From NCBI GenBank assembly GCA_963803755.1, contig CAWDNP010000010.1, forward strand, positions 1 through 64,000: a stretch of 64,000 nt of DNA, read 5' to 3'. The first letter of the stretch is position 1. Every line of letters begins with the position of its first letter. Below are positions 53,827-61,147 of this stretch, piece after piece. The notes beneath the pieces are model-generated. The model was not told the DNA's origin and ran no database searches. It was given only the letters and a program-made list of their open reading frames with translations. Source of the DNA: CAVUPF01 sp963803755. GTDB taxonomy: Bacteria; Actinomycetota; Thermoleophilia; Solirubrobacterales; 70-9. A program made the position numbers and the translations under genes.

Positions 53827-54132
53827 ATGGCTCGTAAACAACCAAGTCGGGGATTGAAGGTCCAGATCGATCAGCAGATCGCTGAACTCGACAGCGAGCG
53901 CGCCCGCCTTGTGGCAGCGCGTGAGGCGCTGGAGCGCGATAAGCCCCCTCGCCTCTCCCAAGACGACATCGCTGCCTACCTGGAAGAGCACCCGGGCTCT
54001 ACCTATACGGAGATCGCCGAGGGGCTCAAAGCCCTGCCGCGCAACATCGCCGCGCACCTGAATCGGGGCAAAACGACAGGGAGGTTTCAGAGTGATCGAG
54101 GCAAGTGGACTGTTCGAGAGGGGAAGTTATGA
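53827..54132 (+). CDS. Small coiled-coil/winged-helix DNA-binding protein
   Basis: A 101-residue basic protein. Residues about 13-39 form a charged helix (QIAELDSERARLVAAREALE). The C-terminal half looks like a winged helix: LSQDDIAAYLEEHPGSTYTE, IAEGLKALPRNIAAHLNRGK, then a Trp-containing wing (GKWTVREGKL). Divergent from the coupling protein with the inverted repeat between, so probably an autoregulator of transfer functions. An in-frame upstream start exists but lies in the operator. Confidence 0.75.
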   Translation: MARKQPSRGLKVQIDQQIAELDSERARLVAAREALERDKPPRLSQDDIAAYLEEHPGSTYTEIAEGLKALPRNIAAHLNRGKTTGRFQSDRGKWTVREGKL

Positions 54133-54153
54133 TCCTCACAAGGAGGCGCTCCC

Positions 54154-54981
54154 ATGGACAGCAGGCTGCGGGATCACCTGATCGGACTCGCCGATCTCAA
54201 CTTTGGCTGGATACCGCTGTATGTGGCGACCTGGCTGCTGCAGTGGTTCACGGCCGCCTTTCGCTACTTCGCAGTCCTGGCGGTGCTCTGGATTGCCAAT
54301 GCGATCCTCGAGTTGGGTCTTCCGATCCACACTCTCGCGTTGATCATCGGCTTCGCGCCGCTCTTCATCTCGCTGGGAACGCTGATCCTTCCTCTGGGTG
54401 GCTGGTGGCTTCAGCAGGTGCAAGGCGGGAGGCGGCCATCGGAGCGCGAGCAGGCGGTATTCGAGATGGCCTTCGAGCAGTTGCGGGCCGTCGATCCAGA
54501 CCTACGGGGGCCGCACCGCTGGTACGTCCTCGACAGTCCCGAAACCAATGCGCTGGCCTATGCCAACACCCTGGGGGTCACTCGCGCCCTGCTCGACAGC
54601 CCCGCCTTTCCCGCGGTGCTCGCTCACGAGCTCGGGCATCTCAATTCGAGCGATGCGCGGGTCTCCGCGGCCGTCTACCGAATTACTACCTGGCCGCGGG
54701 AGCCGGCCGAGAAACCGTTCAAGCTGCTGGCCTTCTTGGTCTCCGGCCGGCTGGGCTTCTGGCCCATGCGCACCCCTTGGGCGATCTACTGGCGCCACCG
54801 CGAGGAGATCGCCGACCGCTATGCGGCGACCCTCGGACAGGGTCCCCAGCTCGCCAGCTACCTGGATACCTATGCGCTGGGCGGCGATCTGCCAACGCCG
54901 TTCAAGGACTTCGGTGGCACCTCTCATCCTTGGACCGAGCATCGCATCGAGGGGCTCGAGCAACCCTCGCAGAACAGCTAA
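54154..54981 (+). CDS. M48-family membrane metalloprotease (HtpX-like)
   Basis: A 275-residue protein with an AAGGAGG 8 nt before the ATG. Two long hydrophobic stretches (AAFRYFAVLAVLWIANAILE and LALIIGFAPLFISLGTLILP) precede the protease domain. Zinc motif HELGH is in PAVLAHELGHLNSSDARVSA, with the third ligand probably Glu in EEIADRYAAT. Such enzymes degrade misfolded membrane proteins. Within the element it follows the HTH gene by 21 nt. It could support conjugation-surface changes, but that is speculation. Confidence 0.85.
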   Translation: MDSRLRDHLIGLADLNFGWIPLYVATWLLQWFTAAFRYFAVLAVLWIANAILELGLPIHTLALIIGFAPLFISLGTLILPLGGWWLQQVQGGRRPSEREQAVFEMAFEQLRAVDPDLRGPHRWYVLDSPETNALAYANTLGVTRALLDSPAFPAVLAHELGHLNSSDARVSAAVYRITTWPREPAEKPFKLLAFLVSGRLGFWPMRTPWAIYWRHREEIADRYAATLGQGPQLASYLDTYALGGDLPTPFKDFGGTSHPWTEHRIEGLEQPSQNS

Positions 54982-55123
54982 CTCCGGTCCGCCCTGCCGT
55001 CAAGGTCGCCCCTTCGGGGCAGCCCTGCGGGCTGGGGCTGTCGCCCCTCCCTGTGACGGCAGCGCGGCCCTCCGTAAAAGCAGCACCCATGTCGGCAGAG
55101 CCGACGATGGGAAGGATTTTGAA

Positions 55124-55492
55124 ATGAGAGGACTAGCGACAACTGCAGGCCCAACGCCACGACGAGAGTCATGCCTAGGGGTGCACCGTGGACTGGCAGC
55201 TGCGCCCAGGCGGGTCGAGGTCGAACTAACCCCGCAGGGCGTGGAGCGGATCGCAGCTCGCGTCGCGCAGCTGCTTGGAGAGTCCCGACGAGAGGAGCCA
55301 GAGCTGATCAGCGCCGGCGAGCTGGCGCTTCGCCTGAAGGTCGAGCGCCCCTGGATCTACCGTCACCGAGAGCTCTTGGGCGGCACTCGCATGGGGAATG
55401 GGCCGAAGGCGCCGTGGCGCTTTGACTATGCGGCCGCGATCGAGGCAATTCGCGAGCTGCGATCTGGTCCTGGCGACGGGGAGCGTCGGTGA
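55124..55492 (+). CDS. Helix-turn-helix protein upstream of the excisionase
   Basis: A 122-residue protein beginning MRGLATTAGPTPRRESCLGV. Its C-terminal half carries an excisionase/MerR-like HTH: ELISAGELALRLKVERPWIY, RHRELLGG, then PWRFDYAAAIEAIRELR. It overlaps the next gene by one base. Both genes start with nearly the same six residues (MRGLAT), suggesting duplication of the 5' end. Possibly a second recombination directionality factor or a repressor. About 140 bp upstream (54982-55123) hold no gene I can support. Confidence 0.65.
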   Translation: MRGLATTAGPTPRRESCLGVHRGLAAAPRRVEVELTPQGVERIAARVAQLLGESRREEPELISAGELALRLKVERPWIYRHRELLGGTRMGNGPKAPWRFDYAAAIEAIRELRSGPGDGERR

Positions 55493-55818
55493 TGAGGGGA
55501 CTAGCAACCAGACCGACCGGGCTGACGGGCGAGTGGTCGCGAGCGAGAACCACTTGGCCGCCGGCGAGGCCGGACAGGCCAGCCCCCCTTGGGCGGGGCC
55601 GCTGTGTTACGGACACGCCCCGCCGCGAGGAAGAGGACTGGATAACCAAGCGCGAACTGGCTGGCTATTTGAAGATGACCACCCGCTGGATCGAGCAACA
55701 GCAGCGCCTCGGCCTGCCGGTGCTTCGACTCGGCGCTGCCAACCGCTACAAGGTCTCCGAAGTCGAGGCATGGCTTCGTGAGCGCTATCACTCACTCGAC
55801 GCCGCAGCGAGGTCCTGA
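55492..55818 (+). CDS. Excisionase-like (HTH_17) protein
   Basis: A 108-residue protein. The N-terminal half is Arg/Pro-rich. The C-terminal half is a canonical Xis-type winged helix: DWITKRELAGYLKMTTRWIE, then QRLGLPVLRLGAANRYKVSE and VEAWLRERYHS. It ends 1 nt before the integrase ATG, the typical xis-int order, and would favour excision by binding the arm region. Confidence 0.82.
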   Translation: MRGLATRPTGLTGEWSRARTTWPPARPDRPAPLGRGRCVTDTPRREEEDWITKRELAGYLKMTTRWIEQQQRLGLPVLRLGAANRYKVSEVEAWLRERYHSLDAAARS

Positions 55819-55819
55819 G

Positions 55820-56987
55820 ATGCCGACCAACCGAGGGACCCGCCACAACCCCAAGTACTGCGGCCAAGCCAGCTACAAAGGCCATAAGAAGTGGGTTGGC
55901 ACCTTCAAGACGGCCGACGCCTACAACAGGGCGTTTGAAGAGAAACTAGCCGAGCTGCGCGAAGAGGTTGACGGCAAGGGGCGCAGGGATGTGCCTACCG
56001 TGATCGAGTTCGCGGAGGCGACGATTAGCGATGACGGGCGCATCAAAATGATCTGGCCCGACGGGCAGCGGGCTCAGAAAGAGGAGGGGCGACGGGAGTC
56101 AAGCGTCAAACGGATGCGCGACGGTCTGCGGCCCTTCATTCGAGAGTTCGCCGAGCGCAAGCTCGACAGCTTCAGCAGAGAACGAGGCAATGACTTGGGC
56201 CAACCGCCGGGGCGCCAACACCCGCCAGGCCGTTGGCCAGTTCTTCGGTCATGCCGTGGAACGCGAGCTCATTGCCACCAACCACTTCCGTCGCCTTGGC
56301 GGCAGCAAGCGCAAGAGGCGTGTGGACCGCCCGGACTTCGAGATCCTCAGCGACGAGCAATACGAGCGCCTGCTGGGCTGCGCCCGGGCCAGCCGCGAGG
56401 ACGACTACGGCCTGATCATCGAGGGGGCAATCCTCGCGGTGGGAGAGGCCGCACTGCGGCCCGGCGAGGTCTTCGCCCTTCACCGGAACGAAATCGACTA
56501 CGAGAAGGGCGAAGTCCCGATCAGGTGGAACTTGAACGCTGCCACGGGCAAGCGGGAATGGCCCAAGGACGATGAGCCGCGCTGGGTGCCGCTCAGCCCG
56601 CGACTCCTCAATCACCTGCCGAAGATGCCTGTGCTGAGCAAGATCCTCTTCCCGGCTCCACGCGGCGGCTACATGTCGAGCGCGAACTGGTCCAAGCACT
56701 GGCACTCCGTGCGCGCCTCCGCAGGAATGCCTGGGCAGGAGTTCTACGAGCTGAAGCATCGTGCGATCCAGTGGATGGTCGACCCGATCGAGGATGGAGG
56801 GCTCGGACTGGACGCCGCAACCGCAGCGCTCATCGTCGGCCATGACGACGGCGGCTACCTCATCTCCACCGTCTACACGAAGCTGAGCCAGAAACGGGCA
56901 CGCGAACGCACTAAGCGCGCGCTGGCCGAGTATGAGGCGCGCAAGGCGGCCGAGCAGCCCCGGCTCCACGTCGTGGGCAACCACTAG
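55820..56987 (+). CDS. Site-specific tyrosine integrase of the element (one frameshift)
   Basis: About 389 residues joined across a break near 56178. The N-terminal arm-binding domain includes KYCGQASYKGHKKWVGTFKT. The core-binding domain spans the break (LRPFIREFAERKLDSFSR, then TWANRRGANTRQAVGQFFGH). The catalytic domain has Arg in GEAALRPGEVFAL, a box-II segment YELKHRAIQWM and IVGHDDGGYLISTVYTKL with the nucleophile Tyr. Box II departs from HxxR (Tyr and Lys in those places). Position next to xis near attR and the tRNA repeat identify it as the element's integrase. Confidence 0.87.
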
Positions 56988-57141
56988 GACGCCAATCCGT
57001 GAGTAGGCGTACGAATTTGGAGAGTGGCTTGGTCAGCCCAGGCTAGGAGGAACTGCCGTTGGCAGTGCCGCCGTCCTTACTTCCAATCTCGTCCATCGGG
57101 GGCAGGTGTTTGGAGGGTCATTCTCGCAAGAGGATCAGGAC

Positions 57142-57170
57142 GGCCGGGGACGCATACGTCGCCCCCGGCC
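57142..57170. terminator. Hairpin downstream of the 57-aa ORF
   Basis: GGCCGGGG (57142-57149) pairs with CCCCGGCC (57163-57170) around a 13-nt loop, starting 7 nt beyond the stop of the minus-strand ORF at 57178. There is no T-tract on either strand, so it may be a Rho-type or stability hairpin rather than an intrinsic terminator. It also lies ~155 bp after the integrase stop. Confidence 0.35.
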
Positions 57171-57177
57171 ACCCGGT

Positions 57178-57351
57178 TTAGGGCCGCCCCTTCTCAGCAC
57201 GCGCGGCTGCACGCTGGTAGGCGCCAATTGCAGTGGCACCGAGCTGGTTCTGCACCGGCTGATGGAGCTTGCCGGCGGGGCCGGCAATGTCCACGTGATA
57301 GCCGTGCGCCGGGCTGTGGTGCGGCGGGCTGGGCGTCGTGGGTTTCGCCAT
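57178..57351 (-). CDS. 57-residue hypothetical protein with ideal Shine-Dalgarno
   Basis: On the minus strand AAGGAGGTG lies 4 nt before an ATG that opens a 57-codon frame: MAKPTTPSPPHHSPAHGYHV, DIAGPAGKLHQPVQNQLGAT, then AIGAYQRAAARAEKGRP and TAA. The N-terminus is Pro/His-rich and the C-terminal part is likely helical and basic. I do not recognise a family. It is convergent with the integrase and divergent from the ROK-like gene. The RBS quality argues that it is translated. The rest of 56988-57513 holds nothing else I can support. Confidence 0.6.
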   Translation of the reverse strand: MAKPTTPSPPHHSPAHGYHVDIAGPAGKLHQPVQNQLGATAIGAYQRAAARAEKGRP

Positions 57352-57513
57352 TGTTCACCTCCTTGTAGGCACTAGGGGGATCGACACTTCGAAGCGTCTG
57401 GGATCTGGGTCAAAACCAAAACCCCGAATTCCCAACGCGAATCCTGAGCAGTCACACGTGGCCTCGGCAATACGAAATCAACGTGATTTTCGTATCTCGG
57501 GCATACTGCGCCG

Positions 57514-58920
57514 ATGCCAGACGTATGCGTAGGGGTTGCGCGGGGACTGACACTGCATGCAGGTCGTCTTGGCGAGGGCGGAGGCATGACCAAGCAGCAG
57601 CTGCTCGGGAAGGTGGGGGTAAAAGACACCACCTTTCGCAGCGCTGCTGAAAAGATCGGCGGCAAAGAACACGACCGAGGCCTACATTTCTTCGACGTAT
57701 CCGGCCCTCGCATCAAATTTGGTCCGGGTGCCGGCCTGATGCTGGGAATCTCGATCGGGACAGCGAGTATGCGAGCCGCCCTGGTAGATGCCAACGGGCA
57801 CATGCCTTACCGTCATGAGTGCGAGAGTTCTGAGGACCAGCTCGCCGCGGAGCCGAAGGTCATCCTGGATCGAATCGCCGAGGCAGCCGGTGTCGTGGTA
57901 GACAAGGCCCTCACGGGCGAACATGACCTTCTGGTCGATGGCAAGTTGCCGATGCTGGGCGTCGCGGTCGCGTGGCCAACACCGATCAACCGGGAGGGTC
58001 GACCCGAGGGTAGGGCGCTAGCCCACAGCTCATGGCGTGGCGGTCAATCGTTAAGGCAACGGGTCGCGCGCCGTCTGAAAATCGATCCTCAACGATCCCA
58101 CGCAATCAACGATGCGGAAGCCGCCGCGGCGGCTGTCGCTTTCGACCGAACTCACGAGCGTGATCACATCACCCAAGATCACCCCGAGCTGACAATGGTC
58201 CTGCGGCTTGCCGGGGGCATCGGCGGCGCGACGATAGTAATCGAGCCACCCCAAGACGACGATCGTTGGGGAACCACGTCCGGCTTCGAAAAAAGCGTTC
58301 TGATTGGCGGGGATCGCCGCCTCGCCGGAGAGCTCGGTCATGCCACCGTTGCGTCGACGACGGTCGATGAACTCAACAAGCGGCGACCAAAGGGACTGCG
58401 CGCCCTGAAGGCTCATGACTGCTCTTGCATGGATTCAAAGGGGACGACTCCCCCGCCCCACCTCGAGGCGCATGCTGCCGCCCAAGCCCTCGCCCGGCGC
58501 ATCGATCCGAATGCTCCCGCCTCGGAGACCCTAGCCGCCGTCTTAGCGGCTCCGTCAGAGCGAGTGCACGCTCGGGCGCTGCGAGATGTCGGATCCCTGG
58601 TTGGGGATGCCCTATTGGCTCCAGTCGCATGGCTGAACCCCGCCCGAATTGTTCTCACCGGATGCTTGGCCACCTCCACCGTCGCAGCCGCCCTGGATGA
58701 CCAGCTAGCTGATGCCCATCCGATCATCAACCACCCTGAAGTGCTGTTCCGAACCGGCGAGGACGGCGCCTATATTCGGGCCAAGGGCGCTTCGCTATTG
58801 GTTTTGCGCGAGCACGTCTTCCGTGAGTTCGGCACCTTGCTGGCCGATCCCAAGAAGACGATTCCAACGCGTCTTCGGGCGCTAACGGAGGCTTGGGACA
58901 GCCCTCCGTGGGCTAGTTAG
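57514..58920 (+). CDS. ROK-family-like protein with N-terminal HTH-like segment
   Basis: A 468-residue protein. The N-terminal part (MTKQQLLGKVGVKDTTFRSA) looks like a small helix-turn-helix. The sugar-kinase/HSP70/actin fold begins GLMLGISIGTASMRAALVDA, followed by HAINDAEAAAAAVAF and VLRLAGGIGGATIVIE, and RRLAGELGHATVASTT matching the ROK signature. The usual ROK zinc cluster is reduced to HDCSCMDSKG. It is either a regulator or a degenerate kinase; no sugar-pathway partner is nearby. ATG 57586 is an alternative start. It is the last gene inside the element. Confidence 0.75.
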   Translation: MPDVCVGVARGLTLHAGRLGEGGGMTKQQLLGKVGVKDTTFRSAAEKIGGKEHDRGLHFFDVSGPRIKFGPGAGLMLGISIGTASMRAALVDANGHMPYRHECESSEDQLAAEPKVILDRIAEAAGVVVDKALTGEHDLLVDGKLPMLGVAVAWPTPINREGRPEGRALAHSSWRGGQSLRQRVARRLKIDPQRSHAINDAEAAAAAVAFDRTHERDHITQDHPELTMVLRLAGGIGGATIVIEPPQDDDRWGTTSGFEKSVLIGGDRRLAGELGHATVASTTVDELNKRRPKGLRALKAHDCSCMDSKGTTPPPHLEAHAAAQALARRIDPNAPASETLAAVLAAPSERVHARALRDVGSLVGDALLAPVAWLNPARIVLTGCLATSTVAAALDDQLADAHPIINHPEVLFRTGEDGAYIRAKGASLLVLREHVFREFGTLLADPKKTIPTRLRALTEAWDSPPWAS

Positions 58921-58952
58921 AAAGATTGAAGCCCGCGGACTGAGCCCGGATT

Positions 58953-58973
58953 CAGCATGCAAACGGCATGCAA
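58953..58973. repeat. Probable integrase arm-type sites, right
   Basis: An exact 21-bp copy of 22825-22845, containing two GCATGCAA boxes 11 bp apart. It lies 34 bp inside the right attachment core, whereas the left copy is 133 bp inside its core, an asymmetry like the unequal arms of phage attachment sites. Confidence 0.62.
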
Positions 58974-59007
58974 CTGGCCGAAATCTCAGTTCTCATCCCA
59001 ACTTGAA

Positions 59008-59024
59008 CCGGGCGCCCCGATTGG
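59008..59024 (+). repeat. Right attachment site core (attR)
   Basis: An exact 17-bp copy of the tRNA-Pro 3' end sequence (CCGGGCGCCCCGATTGG), same orientation as at 22675-22691. The bases before it no longer match the tRNA, so only the core was duplicated. The interval from 59025 to 59294 is chromosomal flank without a gene I can support. Confidence 0.88.
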
Positions 59025-59294
59025 ATCTATATATCCGCGTGGCCCCGCAAGGCCCCGCACAGAGCCAAGCCGTCGAATGCGATGGGCGGGGCTACTCCTC
59101 GACTCCGGGTGCGCGGCTGGCGGACGCCGGACCGAGCGCCGCAAGGACGCAGACCGCAGCGCTTGGTGGTGCCAAGTGCAAGGTCGAGGACGCCGCGGCG
59201 CGAAGTGTGTCCGCCGCCGCCAGGGGTGTGCGGGGGGCCAAGGAATGAGCACCAACCGCCTCCGCCGGAGCCGCCGCATGACTCGCCACGCCCC

Positions 59295-59711
59295 TCAGCC
59301 CGGCAGCAGCTCCAGCGCTTCCACGTGCCGTGGCCGCAGCGTGGCGAAGTGTCGATGGTCGAGAGTCGCGAGCTTTGGCTCGCCCAGCCGCTCCACCAGC
59401 GCCAGGATGGTGCCGTCGACGACCCCCACCTTCAGGTCGGCGTAGGTCCGCTGAAGTTCGTGCGAGCGCACCAGGTCGTCATGCGTAGGGTCCTTCACGC
59501 CGTAGGCGCCGTCGAGCACGTCCTTCAAGAACGCCAGCCAGACATCGAGCGTGAGCCGCTCGTGGCACCAGTAGTCCAGCTCGCCGAGGACGAGCGTCGG
59601 GACGATCAGGTCCTCGCGCGAGTCGGCAATCAGCTTCGCGCACGGTCCGTGGTCGGGATCGGCGGCGTCGATTGCCGCCAGAAGGACGCTGGTGTCCAGG
59701 ATCAGCGCCAT
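59295..59711 (-). CDS. PIN-domain toxin (VapC-like)
   Basis: A 138-residue ribonuclease-type toxin. The four acidic residues of the PIN active site are visible: Asp in LILDTSVLLAAID, Glu in VLGELDYWCHE, Asp in VGVVDGTILAL and Asp in ATLDHRHFATLRP. VapC toxins cleave tRNA or rRNA. The gene lies 12 nt downstream of an antitoxin gene in the same direction and just outside the element's right end. Confidence 0.88.
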   Translation of the reverse strand: MALILDTSVLLAAIDAADPDHGPCAKLIADSREDLIVPTLVLGELDYWCHERLTLDVWLAFLKDVLDGAYGVKDPTHDDLVRSHELQRTYADLKVGVVDGTILALVERLGEPKLATLDHRHFATLRPRHVEALELLPG

Positions 59712-59723
59712 CTAGGCGCTCAC

Positions 59724-59951
59724 CTACTTAGGCGGGCGGGCGACCGGCTGAGTGGCGCTCTTCGCCGCGGAATCTCCGTCGCTGGAGCGCCCAAGCCCCA
59801 GGCGAGGACGATGCGCTCGCCTGATCGCGACGGCCTTCTCCTCGACCGCTTCGGCGAGCACGGCGCTGAGACTGGCCCCGCGCCTACGCGCCTCGCCCTC
59901 GAGCGTCGCAAGCGCCTCGGTATCGGCACTGAGCGTGGTTCGACGATTCAT
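59724..59951 (-). CDS. Ribbon-helix-helix-type antitoxin
   Basis: A 75-residue protein starting MNRRTTLSADTEALATLEGE, then RRRGASLSAVLAEAVEEKAV, a ribbon-helix-helix DNA-binding pattern, followed by a Ser/Pro-rich toxin-binding tail. TAGCAT on the minus strand (59960-59965) ends 8 nt before the ATG with no RBS between, another leaderless arrangement. It presumably neutralises the PIN toxin and autoregulates. Confidence 0.8.
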   Translation of the reverse strand: MNRRTTLSADTEALATLEGEARRRGASLSAVLAEAVEEKAVAIRRAHRPRLGLGRSSDGDSAAKSATQPVARPPK

Positions 59952-60031
59952 GATTCACGATGCTACCACGAGCCATGGGGGGCTTCCCTGCTCCAGACTC
60001 AAGCCGCTCGCAGCTGCTCCACCACCTCGGC

Positions 60032-60063
60032 CCAGGCCATCGGCGCCGGCGCCGATGGCCTGG
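60032..60063. repeat. 32-nt perfect palindrome
   Basis: The sequence from 60032 to 60063 is its own reverse complement with no spacer; the left half is CCAGGCCATCGGCGCC. It lies between the antitoxin promoter and the end of the damaged gene at 60140-60553. It may act as a bidirectional Rho-independent-like hairpin, a REP-type element or a protein site; there is no T-tract. Confidence 0.6.
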
Positions 60064-60139
60064 CACCCGAGGACCCACCCAACTTTCTGCCTCTGCCTCT
60101 CTCTTCCCCGCTGCCGGCCGAAGTCGATGTGAGCAGTTC

Positions 60140-60553
60140 GGGTGGCGCCCGCGACTTCTCCCTCTCTCAGGAGCGCTGTGCCGAGGGGTGTTTGGGAGTC
60201 GGGGGCCTGCGCGATCGACACAGTAGGGGACCCCCACGTGCCTCTTGGCCGCCCCGTAGAGCTTCCCACGGCCCTCGAGTTCGAATTCCCTCACCGTCGG
60301 AAACCTCTCGCGCCCCGCTACGAACTCGACCAGCTCCCGCTCGACCCGCTCCTTCGACCAGATCTTCTTTTGGCCGCGGTACTCGAGCCCGACTCCTCTG
60401 CCCACTGCGCGAAGCCGCCGTGATTTCGGGTCGCCCAGTAGACGGACCCCATTCCCGTCGCTCTGAACTCCTCGGCGCGCGGCCAACCCTCGCGACCTTC
60501 GAGCAGCGGCGCGATCGCGGCGCGTCCACACCACGATCTCCTCGCGCTGCACC
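60140..60553 (-). pseudogene. Fragmented protein with two homing-endonuclease-associated repeats
   Basis: Two frames on the minus strand together carry two copies of an ~45-residue repeat: EGREGWPRAEEFRATGMGSV with GGFAQWAEES, and AGRERFPTVREFELEGRGKL with YGAAKRHVGV. This is the pattern of the HNH-associated repeat (W/L-x-GR-x-xP-x-x-x-EF...). The frame must shift at least once near 60385, and no HNH nuclease core is visible. Either a sequencing indel or a decayed gene; the start is approximate (a GTG near 60553). Confidence 0.55.
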
Positions 60554-60721
60554 GACGGTGAGATGAACCGGTCGCCGCGTCGGCCTCCCACCTGCGATAC
60601 GCGGATGTGACCGAAGTAGTGCAGTCGGCAAGTAGGGTAGCCGGCTCGGTTAGAGCCAACCCGGGGGCTGAGGGAGCACTCTGCGGATACGGAGCGCCTC
60701 ACCGCAGGCGCTCGGTACTGG

Positions 60722-61044
60722 TCAAGCCCGAGAGCCAAAGGCCAGGCTTTGCCTATCTCGATGGTGGCAAATCGTTTCGGCTGCCCGAGGATGCGCAACT
60801 GTCGGCCATCTGCTTGAAAACGTCTCCCAGCTTCGACCAGTGTCGCCATACCGCTGGAGTCGATGAACTCGAGGTGGCTCAGGTCGATAACGGTCTCCAC
60901 GGCGCCGGAGTCCTCCATCCGGGTGACCTCCGCCGCGAAACTCTCGACGTTTTCGAGTTCCAGCTCGCCGCATAGCGTCATTCGATAGGCAGATCCGGCG
61001 TAGGAGCTGCGTAGCGTGAGCAGGCCATCTCGTCGTTCCTCCAT
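60722..61044 (-). CDS. STAS-domain (anti-sigma factor antagonist-like) protein
   Basis: About 107 residues: RMTLCGELELENVESFAAEV, then VETVIDLSHLEFIDSSGMAT with the phosphorylatable Ser in DSSG, and LVEAGRRFQADGRQLRILGQ. This is a SpoIIAA-type STAS domain used in partner-switching regulation of sigma factors. The frame is disturbed near 60770, so the C-terminal 15 or so residues are uncertain. No anti-sigma kinase is next to it. Confidence 0.78.
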
Positions 61045-61147
61045 AAAGGTCCGATCTCATGCCTCTCAGGGGGTGCCGTCCAGCGCGCACGGGGAGGAGA
61101 GAGATGGAGAGGGCCCGACGTACGGCTAAGCATCGAGCCTACTCGCT

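Larger units (their letters stand above)
22675..59024. mobile_element. Integrative and mobilizable element (~36.3 kb) in tRNA-Pro carrying a Dnd phosphorothioation island
   Basis: The boundaries are the 17-bp direct repeats at the tRNA-Pro 3' end and at 59008-59024, with 21-bp direct repeats just inside each (22825-22845 and 58953-58973). Mobility genes: excisionase-like protein and integrase (55492-56987), XerC/D-like recombinase (43454-44392), MobF relaxase (40714-43314), and VirD4-like coupling protein (52132-53772). No VirB4 ATPase or other mating-pore gene is visible, so transfer would need a helper. Cargo: dnd modification and restriction blocks, an unrecognised five-gene module, a RES/ParS-like toxin-antitoxin pair and an M48 protease. 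Confidence 0.88.

Noticed and set aside
59082..60566. A 494-codon plus-strand frame over the PIN/antitoxin region
   Set aside because: It is antisense to two recognisable toxin-antitoxin genes and its translation is low-complexity Arg/Pro/Ser.
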